A stretch of 64,000 nt of DNA from Chitinophagales bacterium. GTDB taxonomy: Bacteria > Bacteroidota > Bacteroidia > Chitinophagales > Chitinophagaceae. Under the pieces are notes generated by a model, which was not told the origin of the DNA, ran no database searches, and saw only the letters and a list, made by a program, of their open reading frames with translations. Positions 45,404-53,612 of the stretch are shown here, one piece after another (within the stretch, counting starts at the first letter, position 1; the number at the start of each line of letters is the position of its first letter). A program made the position numbers and the translations under genes. Location: NCBI GenBank assembly GCA_017303415.1, contig JAFLBJ010000001.1, positions 2,294,001 to 2,358,000 on the forward strand, read 5' to 3'.

Positions 45404-46324
45404 TTAAAGCCGGCCTGCTTCCCATTCCCGGCGGCCGATCTCTGGGAACACGTGTTTTTCACTGTGATAGGAGGATCTTACAAGGGGACCGCTTTCTACA
45501 TAGTCCAGGCCCATTTCATAGCCCAGATCGCGGTATTCGGCAAATTCATCGGGATGTACAAAACGATCTACCGGCAAATGTCGGCTGGTAGGTTGGAGGT
45601 ATTGACCAATGGTGACCACATCACATCCATTATCCCGCAGGTCGCGGAGTGTTTGGATGACCTCTTCTTTTTTCTCACCCAATCCGAGCATAATGCCACT
45701 CTTGGTGCGGATACCGGCCTCTTTCAGGGTCTTGATCACTTCCATGCTTCGCCAGTATTTAGCCTGTATACGCACCTGACGGGTGAGTCTTTCCACGGTT
45801 TCAATATTATGGCTGATCACTTCAGGTGCCGCTTCTGCTACCCGGAGGATATTCTCTTTTTGTCCTTTAAAATCAGGGATCAGTGTTTCGAGGGTGGTAT
45901 CCGGGTTGAGTGTCTTAACCGCTTTGATCGTGTTGTACCAGATGATGGAGCCACCATCGGGTATCTCGTCCCGGTCGACCGAGGTGATCACCGCGTGTTT
46001 GACCTTCATGAGGTGAATGGCTTCTGCGACCCGCTGGGGTTCATCCCAGTCCACAGGTTCAGGGCGGCCTGTTGCAACGGCACAGAATCCGCAGCTGCGG
46101 GTACAGATATTTCCAAGGATCATGAAGGTAGCGGTTCCGGCACCCCAGCATTCGCCCATATTGGGGCAATTGCCGCTTTCACAAATGGTGTGTAGTTTAT
46201 GATGGTCCACCAGCCCCCGAACATGCTTGTAATTATCTCCCAGAGGTAGTTTCACCCGAAGCCAGTCCGGTTTCTTTACCCTAGGTTTCGCCGGGGTGGC
46301 GGATGATACGGGTAGTTCTGTCAT
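45404..46324 (-). CDS. lipA: Lipoyl synthase
   Basis: 306 residues from the ATG at 46324. Inserts two sulfurs into protein-bound octanoate using radical SAM chemistry. Both iron-sulfur sites are present: auxiliary cluster [12 protein letters not shown] near residue 50 and radical [11 protein letters not shown] near 76; the C-terminal RSSYH supplies the serine ligand. A start 16 codons upstream is open but lacks homology. It lies 20 bases after a beta-barrel protein gene and 23 before the lectin gene, an odd company for a cofactor enzyme. Confidence 0.97.
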   Translation of the reverse strand: MTELPVSSATPAKPRVKKPDWLRVKLPLGDNYKHVRGLVDHHKLHTICESGNCPNMGECWGAGTATFMILGNICTRSCGFCAVATGRPEPVDWDEPQRVAEAIHLMKVKHAVITSVDRDEIPDGGSIIWYNTIKAVKTLNPDTTLETLIPDFKGQKENILRVAEAAPEVISHNIETVERLTRQVRIQAKYWRSMEVIKTLKEAGIRTKSGIMLGLGEKKEEVIQTLRDLRDNGCDVVTIGQYLQPTSRHLPVDRFVHPDEFAEYRDLGYEMGLDYVESGPLVRSSYHSEKHVFPEIGRREWEAGRL

Positions 46325-46343
46325 GAAGGCAAAAATAGCACGA

Positions 46344-47123
46344 TTACTTGCGACGACCAAACAGGATAGCAAGGTGGCCCTGGAAGAAAAACTGGTTCTC
46401 CTTTTGAAACAGCATCAGGGGCACTTTTCCGGCATAGAATTCAGCGCTAATCCCTGCTTCCAGCCCGGATACCGTTTCGTTGAAACGGCCCCAGTCAAAC
46501 CGGATGGCGGCTTTGGCAAAGGCCCCGGGTTTGATTTTCATTTCGCCCCAGCCTTTTCCGATGCCCGCCGCGCCATCAATTGGGCCATCTACAAACTTGG
46601 CGCTATCGGCAGGTGAATATTTGATGGTTTCAATAAAGCCCCCGTTATTGTATCGGATATAATAGGGTCGAAGAAGACCAACGGATAAACCGCCGGAATA
46701 AACACCCATAACTGCAATCCCATTCTTATTTCCTTTTTGGCCAAGTACACGCTGCTGGCCTACGCCAAGTTTAAGGTTGTAAAAATTATTGATCTTGCCG
46801 TAGATGTATGGATTACCAAAAAAGACAAATTTCTTGTCTTCTTTTTGGTGTTTGGTTTCATTGAACTCAATACTGTATAACATCGAAACATTTGGCGTCT
46901 TGCTCCGACCGAGCTCATAAAATCCGCCAAAACCGTTTGATCTTAACTGTATGGCAAATATGTTCTGCTTGTGGTAAACAAGAACGCCTTCCTCCTCCTG
47001 TTTCACCATTTCGTTGATTTTATTGCGGCGGGACTCGCGTTTACTATCGCGGGTAGATTTTTCCTGTGCAACAGCGGGTACCCAGGCAATCAGAATAAGA
47101 ATTGGCAAAAGGAGTTTCTTCAC
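46344..47123 (-). CDS. Predicted outer-membrane beta-barrel protein, unknown function
   Basis: 259 residues with a signal peptide ending AVAQ, a charged segment (about 20-45, Lys/Arg/Glu-rich), then alternating strands with aromatic residues ([56 protein letters not shown]). Ends in a strand with a basic tail rather than the terminal Phe of classical porins. Similar unnamed proteins are common in Chitinophagaceae; function unknown. First gene of the unit with lipA, 20 bases upstream of it. Confidence 0.75.
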   Translation of the reverse strand: MKKLLLPILILIAWVPAVAQEKSTRDSKRESRRNKINEMVKQEEEGVLVYHKQNIFAIQLRSNGFGGFYELGRSKTPNVSMLYSIEFNETKHQKEDKKFVFFGNPYIYGKINNFYNLKLGVGQQRVLGQKGNKNGIAVMGVYSGGLSVGLLRPYYIRYNNGGFIETIKYSPADSAKFVDGPIDGAAGIGKGWGEMKIKPGAFAKAAIRFDWGRFNETVSGLEAGISAEFYAGKVPLMLFQKENQFFFQGHLAILFGRRK

Positions 47124-47173
47124 GGGGATTCGTTTTATTTCTTAGTAACGTAAATTTAGGGCAAATTCCTAAA

Positions 47174-47587
47174 ATGACAGCTACGGTTCTTTATGAAGGT
47201 GAATTGCGTACGGTTTGTACCCATTTAAAAAGCGGAAGCCAGTTTGAAACAGATGCCCCAACGGATAACCAGGGCAAAGGGGAACGCTTCTCTCCCACCG
47301 ACCTGGTGGCCACCAGTTTGGGTGCTTGTATGGTCTCTATCATGGGGATAAAGTCCCGCGCGATGGGGTTTGACCTCAATGGCATCAGCATAGATGTAGA
47401 GAAGATCATGTATGCGGATCCCCGGCGGATCGGCGAGTTAAATTTAACATTTCATATACCTGAAAATCTGGTTTCATTGGACACCAAATCCAAAACGATC
47501 CTGCGAAATGCGGCGGAAACCTGTCCGGTCTTTAAATCCATTCACCCGGATATCAAGATCCGTGTGGATTGGGGGGCCTGGTCCTGA
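47174..47587 (+). CDS. OsmC family peroxiredoxin-like protein
   Basis: 137 residues. OsmC/Ohr fold with the two redox cysteines: Cys52 in LGACMVS and Cys117 in AETCPVF. OsmC-like enzymes reduce organic hydroperoxides; which subgroup this belongs to cannot be settled. The ATG at 47174 is preferred over an in-frame start at 47102 that would overlap the divergent gene. The 3' end overlaps the convergent DUF2851 gene by 46 bases, with both frames conserved to the end. Confidence 0.9.
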   Translation: MTATVLYEGELRTVCTHLKSGSQFETDAPTDNQGKGERFSPTDLVATSLGACMVSIMGIKSRAMGFDLNGISIDVEKIMYADPRRIGELNLTFHIPENLVSLDTKSKTILRNAAETCPVFKSIHPDIKIRVDWGAWS

Positions 47588-48840
47588 TTTTCCTTTAGCA
47601 GGTAATGACCGATCATACAATCCAGACAACGTAGCTGGGTGCAATAATGGTTATGCAGTTCGGTCAATGCCTGGGCATCAAAGGCATTGGCTCCCTGAAT
47701 ACCCAGCAAGCCAAACCCCCTGCAAATCCGGTGTTGTTCTGCCGGCAATGCAGAAAGCCAGTCCAATGCTTTTTCCTGGAAGCGAAATTCGTTTTTGCAC
47801 TTCCCAAACGTGTATAAAAGCGGACAGACCGTATTGATCAGGATATTTTCAATCATGGATTGGCCCAGATTTTTTGCACAGGGAACCGTTGTGTCTTCAA
47901 AGCGATAATGATCATGCCAATAGTTCCCAGCTGTTACAGACAACCATTCCCGGATCTCCTCTATCTGATCAGCCGTCTGAAACCGGGCGAAGAAATGTTG
48001 GTAACGACTTATCAGTATAGCCAATTGGGCCAGCCGAATGGTGGGAAAATTTCCGGGTCGCATCCGGGAGAACTTGATGGGTTCGTGAATTGACTTTAGC
48101 CCGTATTTTTTTCGCAGGAATCGGAATTCCTTCTGTAATAAGCGGGGATAGGTTTCATGAAAATGTTGTTCAAGCAAACCCGCTTGTCCCAAAAGAAGGG
48201 CTTCTATCTGATACGGTTGATTTTGGTGACGGTTCAGCAGGGACAGTGGGGTCGCTTGAGCCAGTGCCTGAAAGGCCGATCCATTCACTTTCCCTCCAAA
48301 GTTTCCAGCCAGCATCCACCAACAGGTTTCCTCCCAATGAAAATGATTCTCTTCCAGCTTGAGAAGGATCGGTTTTGATTTGTGTTCCATGCGTTCTACC
48401 ATCAATCGCTCCTTCCATTTTAACCAAACCTCTTCACTGACCCGGGAAATTGACCTTTCACAAGGAATGAACTGACCAACCTGAAGAAGTTGCTTGTATC
48501 TCTCCAGGAGAATAAAGGGAACACGTCCGGAGAGTTCCAGAACAGGTATATCGTTTACCGGTTGATCATGTTCCCACACAACATGAAGGATTACATTTTT
48601 GTAGTGTGGGTCTGATCCATGACCATGTTTTGTCCAGTCACTCGTGCGGAGATGCATTTCAACATGACCGGCCCATAGTTGATCGCCGATACGGATGCGG
48701 GCATTGGAAAAATCAGGACCTTGATCGTGATTCAAGATGCCCGGATGGACCACTTGAATGACCCCTCCTGTGGTAGTTTGGAGTTGGGCATGATCGTAAT
48801 ACTGGAAACGCCAGATATACTGGATGAGCTTTTCGTTCAT
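47542..48840 (-). CDS. DUF2851 family protein
   Basis: 432 residues, starting MNEKLIQYIWRFQYYDHAQLQT. The HVEMHLRTSDWTKHGH segment near residue 78 and VILHVVWEHD near 103 are typical of DUF2851, a conserved Bacteroidota family of cytosolic proteins without known function. A cysteine pair near the C-terminus (CTQLRCLDC) may bind metal. Convergent with OsmC, sharing 46 bases at the ends. Confidence 0.82.
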   Translation of the reverse strand: MNEKLIQYIWRFQYYDHAQLQTTTGGVIQVVHPGILNHDQGPDFSNARIRIGDQLWAGHVEMHLRTSDWTKHGHGSDPHYKNVILHVVWEHDQPVNDIPVLELSGRVPFILLERYKQLLQVGQFIPCERSISRVSEEVWLKWKERLMVERMEHKSKPILLKLEENHFHWEETCWWMLAGNFGGKVNGSAFQALAQATPLSLLNRHQNQPYQIEALLLGQAGLLEQHFHETYPRLLQKEFRFLRKKYGLKSIHEPIKFSRMRPGNFPTIRLAQLAILISRYQHFFARFQTADQIEEIREWLSVTAGNYWHDHYRFEDTTVPCAKNLGQSMIENILINTVCPLLYTFGKCKNEFRFQEKALDWLSALPAEQHRICRGFGLLGIQGANAFDAQALTELHNHYCTQLRCLDCMIGHYLLKENQDQAPQSTRILISG

Positions 48841-48953
48841 AAGGTAAGGTTGGCCGTAAAGGTACAGCGAGAGACTTGGGTAAATAAGGGCATTACTGCG
48901 AAACAGAAAGGATGTTTCCGCGGTAGAAATTCATGGATAAACCCGACCAATAA

Positions 48954-49520
48954 TTATACGGCGAATTCTGCCAGCGCTTTTACCACGCGGCTAACTGGTA
49001 AGCCCATTACATTGTAGAAATCACCCTTTACCGATTTTATACCCACGACCCCGATCCATTCCTGAATGGCATAGGAACCGGCTTTGTCGTACGGCTTATA
49101 CTTATCGACATAGTATTCGATCTCGGAGATGGTCAGGGAATGGAATTCAACTTCAGTGATATCGGCAAAGGCGATTTCTGATTCGCCTTTGCGCAGTACA
49201 ACACCTGTTACCACCTGGTGTTGTGAACCGGACAGTGCCAGGAGCATACTCACCGCATCTTCGCGATGAACGGGCTTGCCCAACATCGCTTCACCTAAAA
49301 AAACAATGGTATCAGCCGCGATCACAATTTTATCCTCATCCACCCGGGGTTGAACTGCCAGGGCTTTATTACGGGCTATATGGATGGCGATATCGGCAGG
49401 GGCCAGTCCGGGTGGATAGGTTTCATCTGTTTCTGAAACCACCACTTCAAAGGGTATTTCCGCCCATTCCAACAATTGACGTCGCCTGGGCGATTGGGAA
49501 GCGAGTATGACAGGGTTCAT
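48954..49520 (-). CDS. maf: Maf-like nucleoside triphosphate pyrophosphatase
   Basis: 188 residues. Hydrolyses non-canonical or dTTP/UTP-type nucleotides to the monophosphate. Motifs: SQSPRRRQLL near residue 8, ETDETYP near 31, AADTIVFLG near 68, and YDKAGSYAIQEW near 147. It overlaps the upstream prenyltransferase gene by four bases (ATGA type), so translation is coupled. Confidence 0.93.
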   Translation of the reverse strand: MNPVILASQSPRRRQLLEWAEIPFEVVVSETDETYPPGLAPADIAIHIARNKALAVQPRVDEDKIVIAADTIVFLGEAMLGKPVHREDAVSMLLALSGSQHQVVTGVVLRKGESEIAFADITEVEFHSLTISEIEYYVDKYKPYDKAGSYAIQEWIGVVGIKSVKGDFYNVMGLPVSRVVKALAEFAV

Positions 49521-50452
49521 AAATAAAAATAAAAAAAGATCATGGAGAGAGTTCCGGTAAGCATTACTGCCTTGGTCAGGGAGCTTATTTTTCCATAGTC
49601 TTTGGGTTCTTTGGCCTGAAACAATCGATACAGGATCAAGGCCAGTGGTACGATCACCAGCACCAGATTATATATGGCCGGCCACCACCAGCGAAAGGGA
49701 AGTACATAGATCTCAAGAATCGAAAGCCCTGCGAGCAACACGATCACCCAAACGGTGACGTATACCCGCGTCGAGTTCATACCCCATACCACCGGCATCG
49801 TCTTACACCCATACCTACTATCACCCGGGAGGTCTTCCATATCCTTGATGGCTTCGCGGACAAGGGAAATGATAAAAGCAAAGGCTGCATACAGAAAGGT
49901 GAGCCGGAAGAACTTTGGATCGATCATCAACACCCCGTTATCATATACATAGCCCAGGGGAAATTTGGAGAAAAAGATGATCAGGATGGTCCAGGCAGTC
50001 AGCAGGGAAATAACAATATTGCCAATGGCCAGTGTTTTTTTATAATTGGTGGAATAAAACCAGAGCAGGATCACACAAAATACATTGGCCATGACAAGAT
50101 GTGGAAACTGAAAAAAGGGCAATGCGATTATTGTAAGTCCGATACCGGTTACGCTTAACATGAAATGCCAGGCGATGGCCCAGCGACGGCTGATGATCTT
50201 GTCGACCACTACCCTTTCGGGCTTGTTGACCTCATCGATATTAATGTCAAAATAATCATTGATGATATATCCGGCAGCGGCGATCAGCAGGGAGGCCAAA
50301 ACAATGAGAATGAAACGAAGGGTATCATTCCCGGGTACATTATCTCCATAAATCGGAAGGTAGATACAGTACTGAAACAGGACCTGAGTAAGCGCAATGA
50401 AAAGGAGGTTAGGCAGGCGGACCAATTTAAAAAAGGCGGCGATTAACCTCAT
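49517..50452 (-). CDS. UbiA-family prenyltransferase
   Basis: 311 residues with about eight to nine hydrophobic helices. Both Asp-rich motifs are present: NDYFDINIDEVNKP near residue 65 and DMEDLPGDSRYG near 205, which bind the Mg-prenyl diphosphate. In Bacteroidota the close relatives next to maf are annotated as geranylgeranylglycerol-phosphate geranylgeranyltransferase-like; the real acceptor is not certain. Inner membrane. Confidence 0.88.
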   Translation of the reverse strand: MRLIAAFFKLVRLPNLLFIALTQVLFQYCIYLPIYGDNVPGNDTLRFILIVLASLLIAAAGYIINDYFDINIDEVNKPERVVVDKIISRRWAIAWHFMLSVTGIGLTIIALPFFQFPHLVMANVFCVILLWFYSTNYKKTLAIGNIVISLLTAWTILIIFFSKFPLGYVYDNGVLMIDPKFFRLTFLYAAFAFIISLVREAIKDMEDLPGDSRYGCKTMPVVWGMNSTRVYVTVWVIVLLAGLSILEIYVLPFRWWWPAIYNLVLVIVPLALILYRLFQAKEPKDYGKISSLTKAVMLTGTLSMIFFYFYL

Positions 50453-50483
50453 AATTTGATTTTGGGATAGGACCCGAAATTAG

Positions 50484-50726
50484 TTATTTCTGGTTATCTC
50501 TCCATTCATATACCCAGGAGCTTTGAATCATTTCCAGATGGCCTTCATTCGACTCTTCCCTTTTACCTACAAAATTCGGAAGGGTAAGCACCCATTCCAA
50601 CAGGTCGGTAAAGCGGACCCGGTAGATCTTGGATTCGGTAAACTCATCGCCGAACTTCTCATAGAGTTTGAGGGCAATATCTTCGTAGTCATTCCAATGG
50701 ATCGGGGGTTCGTAAGCCTGCGACAT
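50484..50726 (-). CDS. iscX: IscX-like iron-sulfur assembly adaptor
   Basis: 80 residues. Matches the IscX (YfhJ) pattern: WNDYEDIALKLYEKF, the VRFTDLLEWV core, SNEGHLEMIQ and a final W. In E. coli IscX binds iron and IscS and modulates cluster assembly. It lies 30 bases after a 2Fe-2S ferredoxin gene, the same pair as the end of the proteobacterial isc operon, but here without iscSUA or hscBA. Slightly longer at the N-terminus than the E. coli protein (66 residues). Confidence 0.88.
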   Translation of the reverse strand: MSQAYEPPIHWNDYEDIALKLYEKFGDEFTESKIYRVRFTDLLEWVLTLPNFVGKREESNEGHLEMIQSSWVYEWRDNQK

Positions 50727-50756
50727 TATTTGTATTTTAAAATAGCTAAAGGTGTT

Positions 50757-51092
50757 TTATTCGCCCAGGAATTGAGTCTGGTCAGGAAGGGTCACTTCGA
50801 TCTCCCCTTCTCCATCCAGTAATACACATTGGCAACCCAACCTGGAGTGCAGTCGTGGGTTTACAGCCCGGTCAATGAAATCCTCTTCCCGGTCACTGAG
50901 TTCTTCCACAAATTGTTCTCCTTTTTCCAGGTACAGGTGACAGGTACTACAGGCACAGACACCGCCACAATTATGGTGCAACTCGATATTATTATCCAGT
51001 GCGATCTCGAGCAGGCTTTGCCCGGGTTCGATCCCTTGCAGGGTGACCGGTTCCAATCCTTTTTGTTCAAACTTGATTTTTAGTGTATACAT
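50757..51092 (-). CDS. fdx: 2Fe-2S ferredoxin (adrenodoxin type)
   Basis: 111 residues. Cluster ligands are in CGGVCACSTC near residue 42-51 and a fourth cysteine in GCQCVLL near 86, the adrenodoxin/Isc ferredoxin arrangement. It would donate electrons for iron-sulfur or sulfur metabolism. Promoter box TAAATTTG lies 24 bases upstream. Cotranscribed with iscX. Confidence 0.92.
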   Translation of the reverse strand: MYTLKIKFEQKGLEPVTLQGIEPGQSLLEIALDNNIELHHNCGGVCACSTCHLYLEKGEQFVEELSDREEDFIDRAVNPRLHSRLGCQCVLLDGEGEIEVTLPDQTQFLGE

Positions 51093-51115
51093 CGCTTCCT
51101 TTCCTTTTCGGGGGG

Positions 51116-51123
51116 CAAATTTA
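51116..51123 (-). promoter_or_regulatory. -7 box of fdx
   Basis: Minus strand TAAATTTG, an exact TAnnTTTG match, 23 bases before the fdx start. No -33 box at normal spacing. Confidence 0.4.
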
Positions 51124-51178
51124 CCGTAAAAACAAGGAAAGGGTTTACTTGTTTGGGAAAAACTGAAAATTGGTCCGA

Positions 51179-51946
51179 TCAGGCCTCTCCCCGCTTTATT
51201 TGAAGGGAAAAGAAAGTGTAAACCTCTTTCAGCTGGGGATGGTTATCCAGCAGGGCAAGGTGTTTTTGGATGGTTTCTTCATCTCCCCGAATAGCGGGAC
51301 CCGTTTGGGATTTTGAAGGGGAAATTTCCTTTACCCGGGTGGCTGTTTCTTCGATCAGGGGCCATAGCAGGCGGAAGTCCAGGTTTTCTTTCCGGCAATA
51401 TTCTTCTGCCAATTGGTAAAGATGATTGGTAAAATTATTAACCACCACGGCTGCCACATGCAGGCGGATCCGTTCATCCAATGTTGAAGGTCGTGTTTCT
51501 TCGCCCGCAATACTGGCCGCCAATTCCTGCAGAACCTGTCTGGCTTTTGGGGTCGCCCCTTCTGTAAAAACAGGAATTTCCGGTAAGAATATCATTTCTT
51601 TTCGCAGGCTTTGCAGGGGGTAAAAAACACCATGATGAGGGCTTACATCCTTTAATACATCCATATTGACAGATGCAGCGGTATGCGCAATTACTTTATC
51701 CGGCAGAAGAAGATCTTTGGCCAATTCGGCTATGGCGTGGTCACTAACCGCCATCACATATACATCTCCGTGTTGTGAAATCAGGCTGAGATAATTGGCC
51801 GATTCCGTATCCCATTCGTAGGCCAGTCGGGAAGCTTCCATTGAATTTCGGCTAAGCACCTGAATAATGGTATGTCCGGCAGCACGGAATTTTCTTCCCA
51901 AAACGGCCGCTACATTTCCCGAACCAATGATCACGATCTTTTTCAT
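51179..51946 (-). CDS. Rossmann-fold / DUF2520 oxidoreductase
   Basis: 255 residues from the ATG at 51946. N-terminal NAD(P)-binding fold with GSGNVAAVLG near residue 8; C-terminal helical DUF2520 domain (about 120-245) with HGVFYPLQSL at the junction and VVVNNFTNHLY. The family is related to pyrroline-5-carboxylate reductase-like dehydrogenases, but its reaction is unknown. A start 30 codons upstream overlaps the divergent hydrolase promoter and is unlikely. Confidence 0.88.
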   Translation of the reverse strand: MKKIVIIGSGNVAAVLGRKFRAAGHTIIQVLSRNSMEASRLAYEWDTESANYLSLISQHGDVYVMAVSDHAIAELAKDLLLPDKVIAHTAASVNMDVLKDVSPHHGVFYPLQSLRKEMIFLPEIPVFTEGATPKARQVLQELAASIAGEETRPSTLDERIRLHVAAVVVNNFTNHLYQLAEEYCRKENLDFRLLWPLIEETATRVKEISPSKSQTGPAIRGDEETIQKHLALLDNHPQLKEVYTFFSLQIKRGEA

Positions 51947-51972
51947 GAAATTTTTTCTCCCAAATGGGGACT

Positions 51973-51980
51973 TACCTTTG
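51973..51980 (+). promoter_or_regulatory. -7 box of the alpha/beta hydrolase gene
   Basis: TACCTTTG, an exact TAnnTTTG match, 43 bases before the start at 52024. No clear -33 box. Confidence 0.4.
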
Positions 51981-52023
51981 CCTCTCCGATCCGGGATTAG
52001 ACATAAAGGTAATTGTTCCTCCA

Positions 52024-52866
52024 ATGAAACTGGCACAAAGATTAGCCCTCGGTTATGTCCGGGGAAAACTGAAGCTTCTTTCGAAGGTCTCCAAGCGTAA
52101 AGCAGCGGAGAAGGCGTTCGAACTATTTTGCACCCCTCAATCGAGGAACCTCAAAAGAAGGCCACCCATTTTCAAAGAGGCAGAACTGATCCAGGAAAAC
52201 TTTCAGGATTACAAACTGGTGGGCTATCGATGGAATAAAGGGGGGCAGCGAAGGGTGTTGATCATTCATGGATTCGAATCTTCAGTGGTAAATTTTGACC
52301 ACTATATCAAACCCCTGATCCGAAAAGGGTACGAGGTACTGGCCTTTGATGCTCCGGCGCATGGCCGAAGTTCAGGCAAACAGATCAATGCATTAATTTT
52401 TCGCGATTTTATACTTCATATAAATAAACAATTTGGGCCCATTCATTCTTTTATGGCGCATTCCTTTGGCGGAATGGCATTGGGGCTGGCGCTGGAGATG
52501 ATACCCCATGATGATGCATACCGGGTAGTGTTGATTGCTCCTTTAACGGAAACCACTACCTCTATGGGTACATTCTTTGATCTTTTGCGTATCGATCCGG
52601 CCACACAGGCAGAATTTTCTGCCCTGATCACACGGATGGCGGGAAAGGATCCCGCCTGGTATTCGCTACGGCGGGTCATGCCAAACCTGAAGGCCAGGGT
52701 ACTCTGGTTTCATGATGAGGATGACGCGCTTACCCCCTTGCGGGATGCGGAAAGAGTAATGGCTGACGGTCACCCGCATGTTGAATTTGTGATCTCAAAA
52801 GGCCTTGGTCATCGAAGGATATACCGGGATAATCAGGTGAAGAAACGAATAGTGTCCTTTTTATAA
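52024..52866 (+). CDS. Alpha/beta hydrolase
   Basis: 280 residues. Alpha/beta hydrolase core from about residue 70: oxyanion segment IIHGFES, nucleophile Ser in AHSFGGMA, acid Asp in HDEDDALTP and His in GLGHRRI. No lid insertion or signal peptide; cytosolic. The N-terminal 60 residues are basic and not part of the fold. Substrate unknown. Followed after nine bases by another hydrolase gene of a different fold, so the two are one unit. Confidence 0.88.
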   Translation: MKLAQRLALGYVRGKLKLLSKVSKRKAAEKAFELFCTPQSRNLKRRPPIFKEAELIQENFQDYKLVGYRWNKGGQRRVLIIHGFESSVVNFDHYIKPLIRKGYEVLAFDAPAHGRSSGKQINALIFRDFILHINKQFGPIHSFMAHSFGGMALGLALEMIPHDDAYRVVLIAPLTETTTSMGTFFDLLRIDPATQAEFSALITRMAGKDPAWYSLRRVMPNLKARVLWFHDEDDALTPLRDAERVMADGHPHVEFVISKGLGHRRIYRDNQVKKRIVSFL

Positions 52867-52875
52867 AATAGTAAT

Positions 52876-53484
52876 ATGACAAATCAACGCTATACCCTGT
52901 TATGCCTGGGAGATTCTTATACGATCGGGGAATCAGTGATGATTCACGAGAGTTTTCCCTACCAGGTGGTGCAGGCTTTACGGGAAAAGGGCATCGAATT
53001 CATCGGCCCGGAGATCCTGGCCAAAACGGGTTGGACCACCGATGAGTTGTTGTCCGCTATAAATGGATACCGGTTTTTAAAGGGGTATGACTGGGTGACC
53101 TTGCTGATCGGTGTCAATAATCAATACCGGGGAAGGGATAGTAGTAACTACCGATCTGAATTGGAGGTATTGATGAAAAAAGCCATTCAGCTCGCCGGTG
53201 GGCATTCAAACCATGTGATCGTTCTTTCGATTCCGGATTGGGGGGTAACCCCCTTTGCCGACGGGCGTGACCGGGCCCGGATCAGCCGGGAAATAGACCA
53301 GTTTAATGAGGTAAAAAGGGAAATGGCCGGGACTTTGAGGGTACATTATATAGATATTACCCCGGGAACACGGGAGGCTGTGGAAGGCTCGCCCTGGATC
53401 GCCGCTGATGGTTTACACCCTTCATCACGGGAATATACACGTTGGGCGGTTGCTGTATCGGGCTTGATTGACAGTCATTTATAA
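52876..53484 (+). CDS. SGNH/GDSL hydrolase
   Basis: 202 residues. Block I GDSYTIG with Ser, a glycine in the GVNNQY block (block III) and the ADGLHPS block V with Asp and His, which make an SGNH esterase. No signal peptide. Substrate unknown; such proteins are often acetyl- or acyl-esterases. Cotranscribed with the alpha/beta hydrolase. Confidence 0.87.
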   Translation: MTNQRYTLLCLGDSYTIGESVMIHESFPYQVVQALREKGIEFIGPEILAKTGWTTDELLSAINGYRFLKGYDWVTLLIGVNNQYRGRDSSNYRSELEVLMKKAIQLAGGHSNHVIVLSIPDWGVTPFADGRDRARISREIDQFNEVKREMAGTLRVHYIDITPGTREAVEGSPWIAADGLHPSSREYTRWAVAVSGLIDSHL

Positions 53485-53612
53485 TGAAAATTTGTTGCAT
53501 TTACCATATCCTTCATCTTAACATAAAATGAAAATTTGCGATTTCTATACTATTATTGCAAGATTCAGGGCGGTGTGGAACCCTTTGAAAGACTAAAACC
53601 CATTTTGAATTC

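Noticed and set aside
53483-53538. Direct repeat ATGAAAATTTG upstream of topA as an operator
   Set aside because: Two copies of an 11-base A/T-rich string 45 bases apart are weak evidence; the second also resembles part of a promoter.
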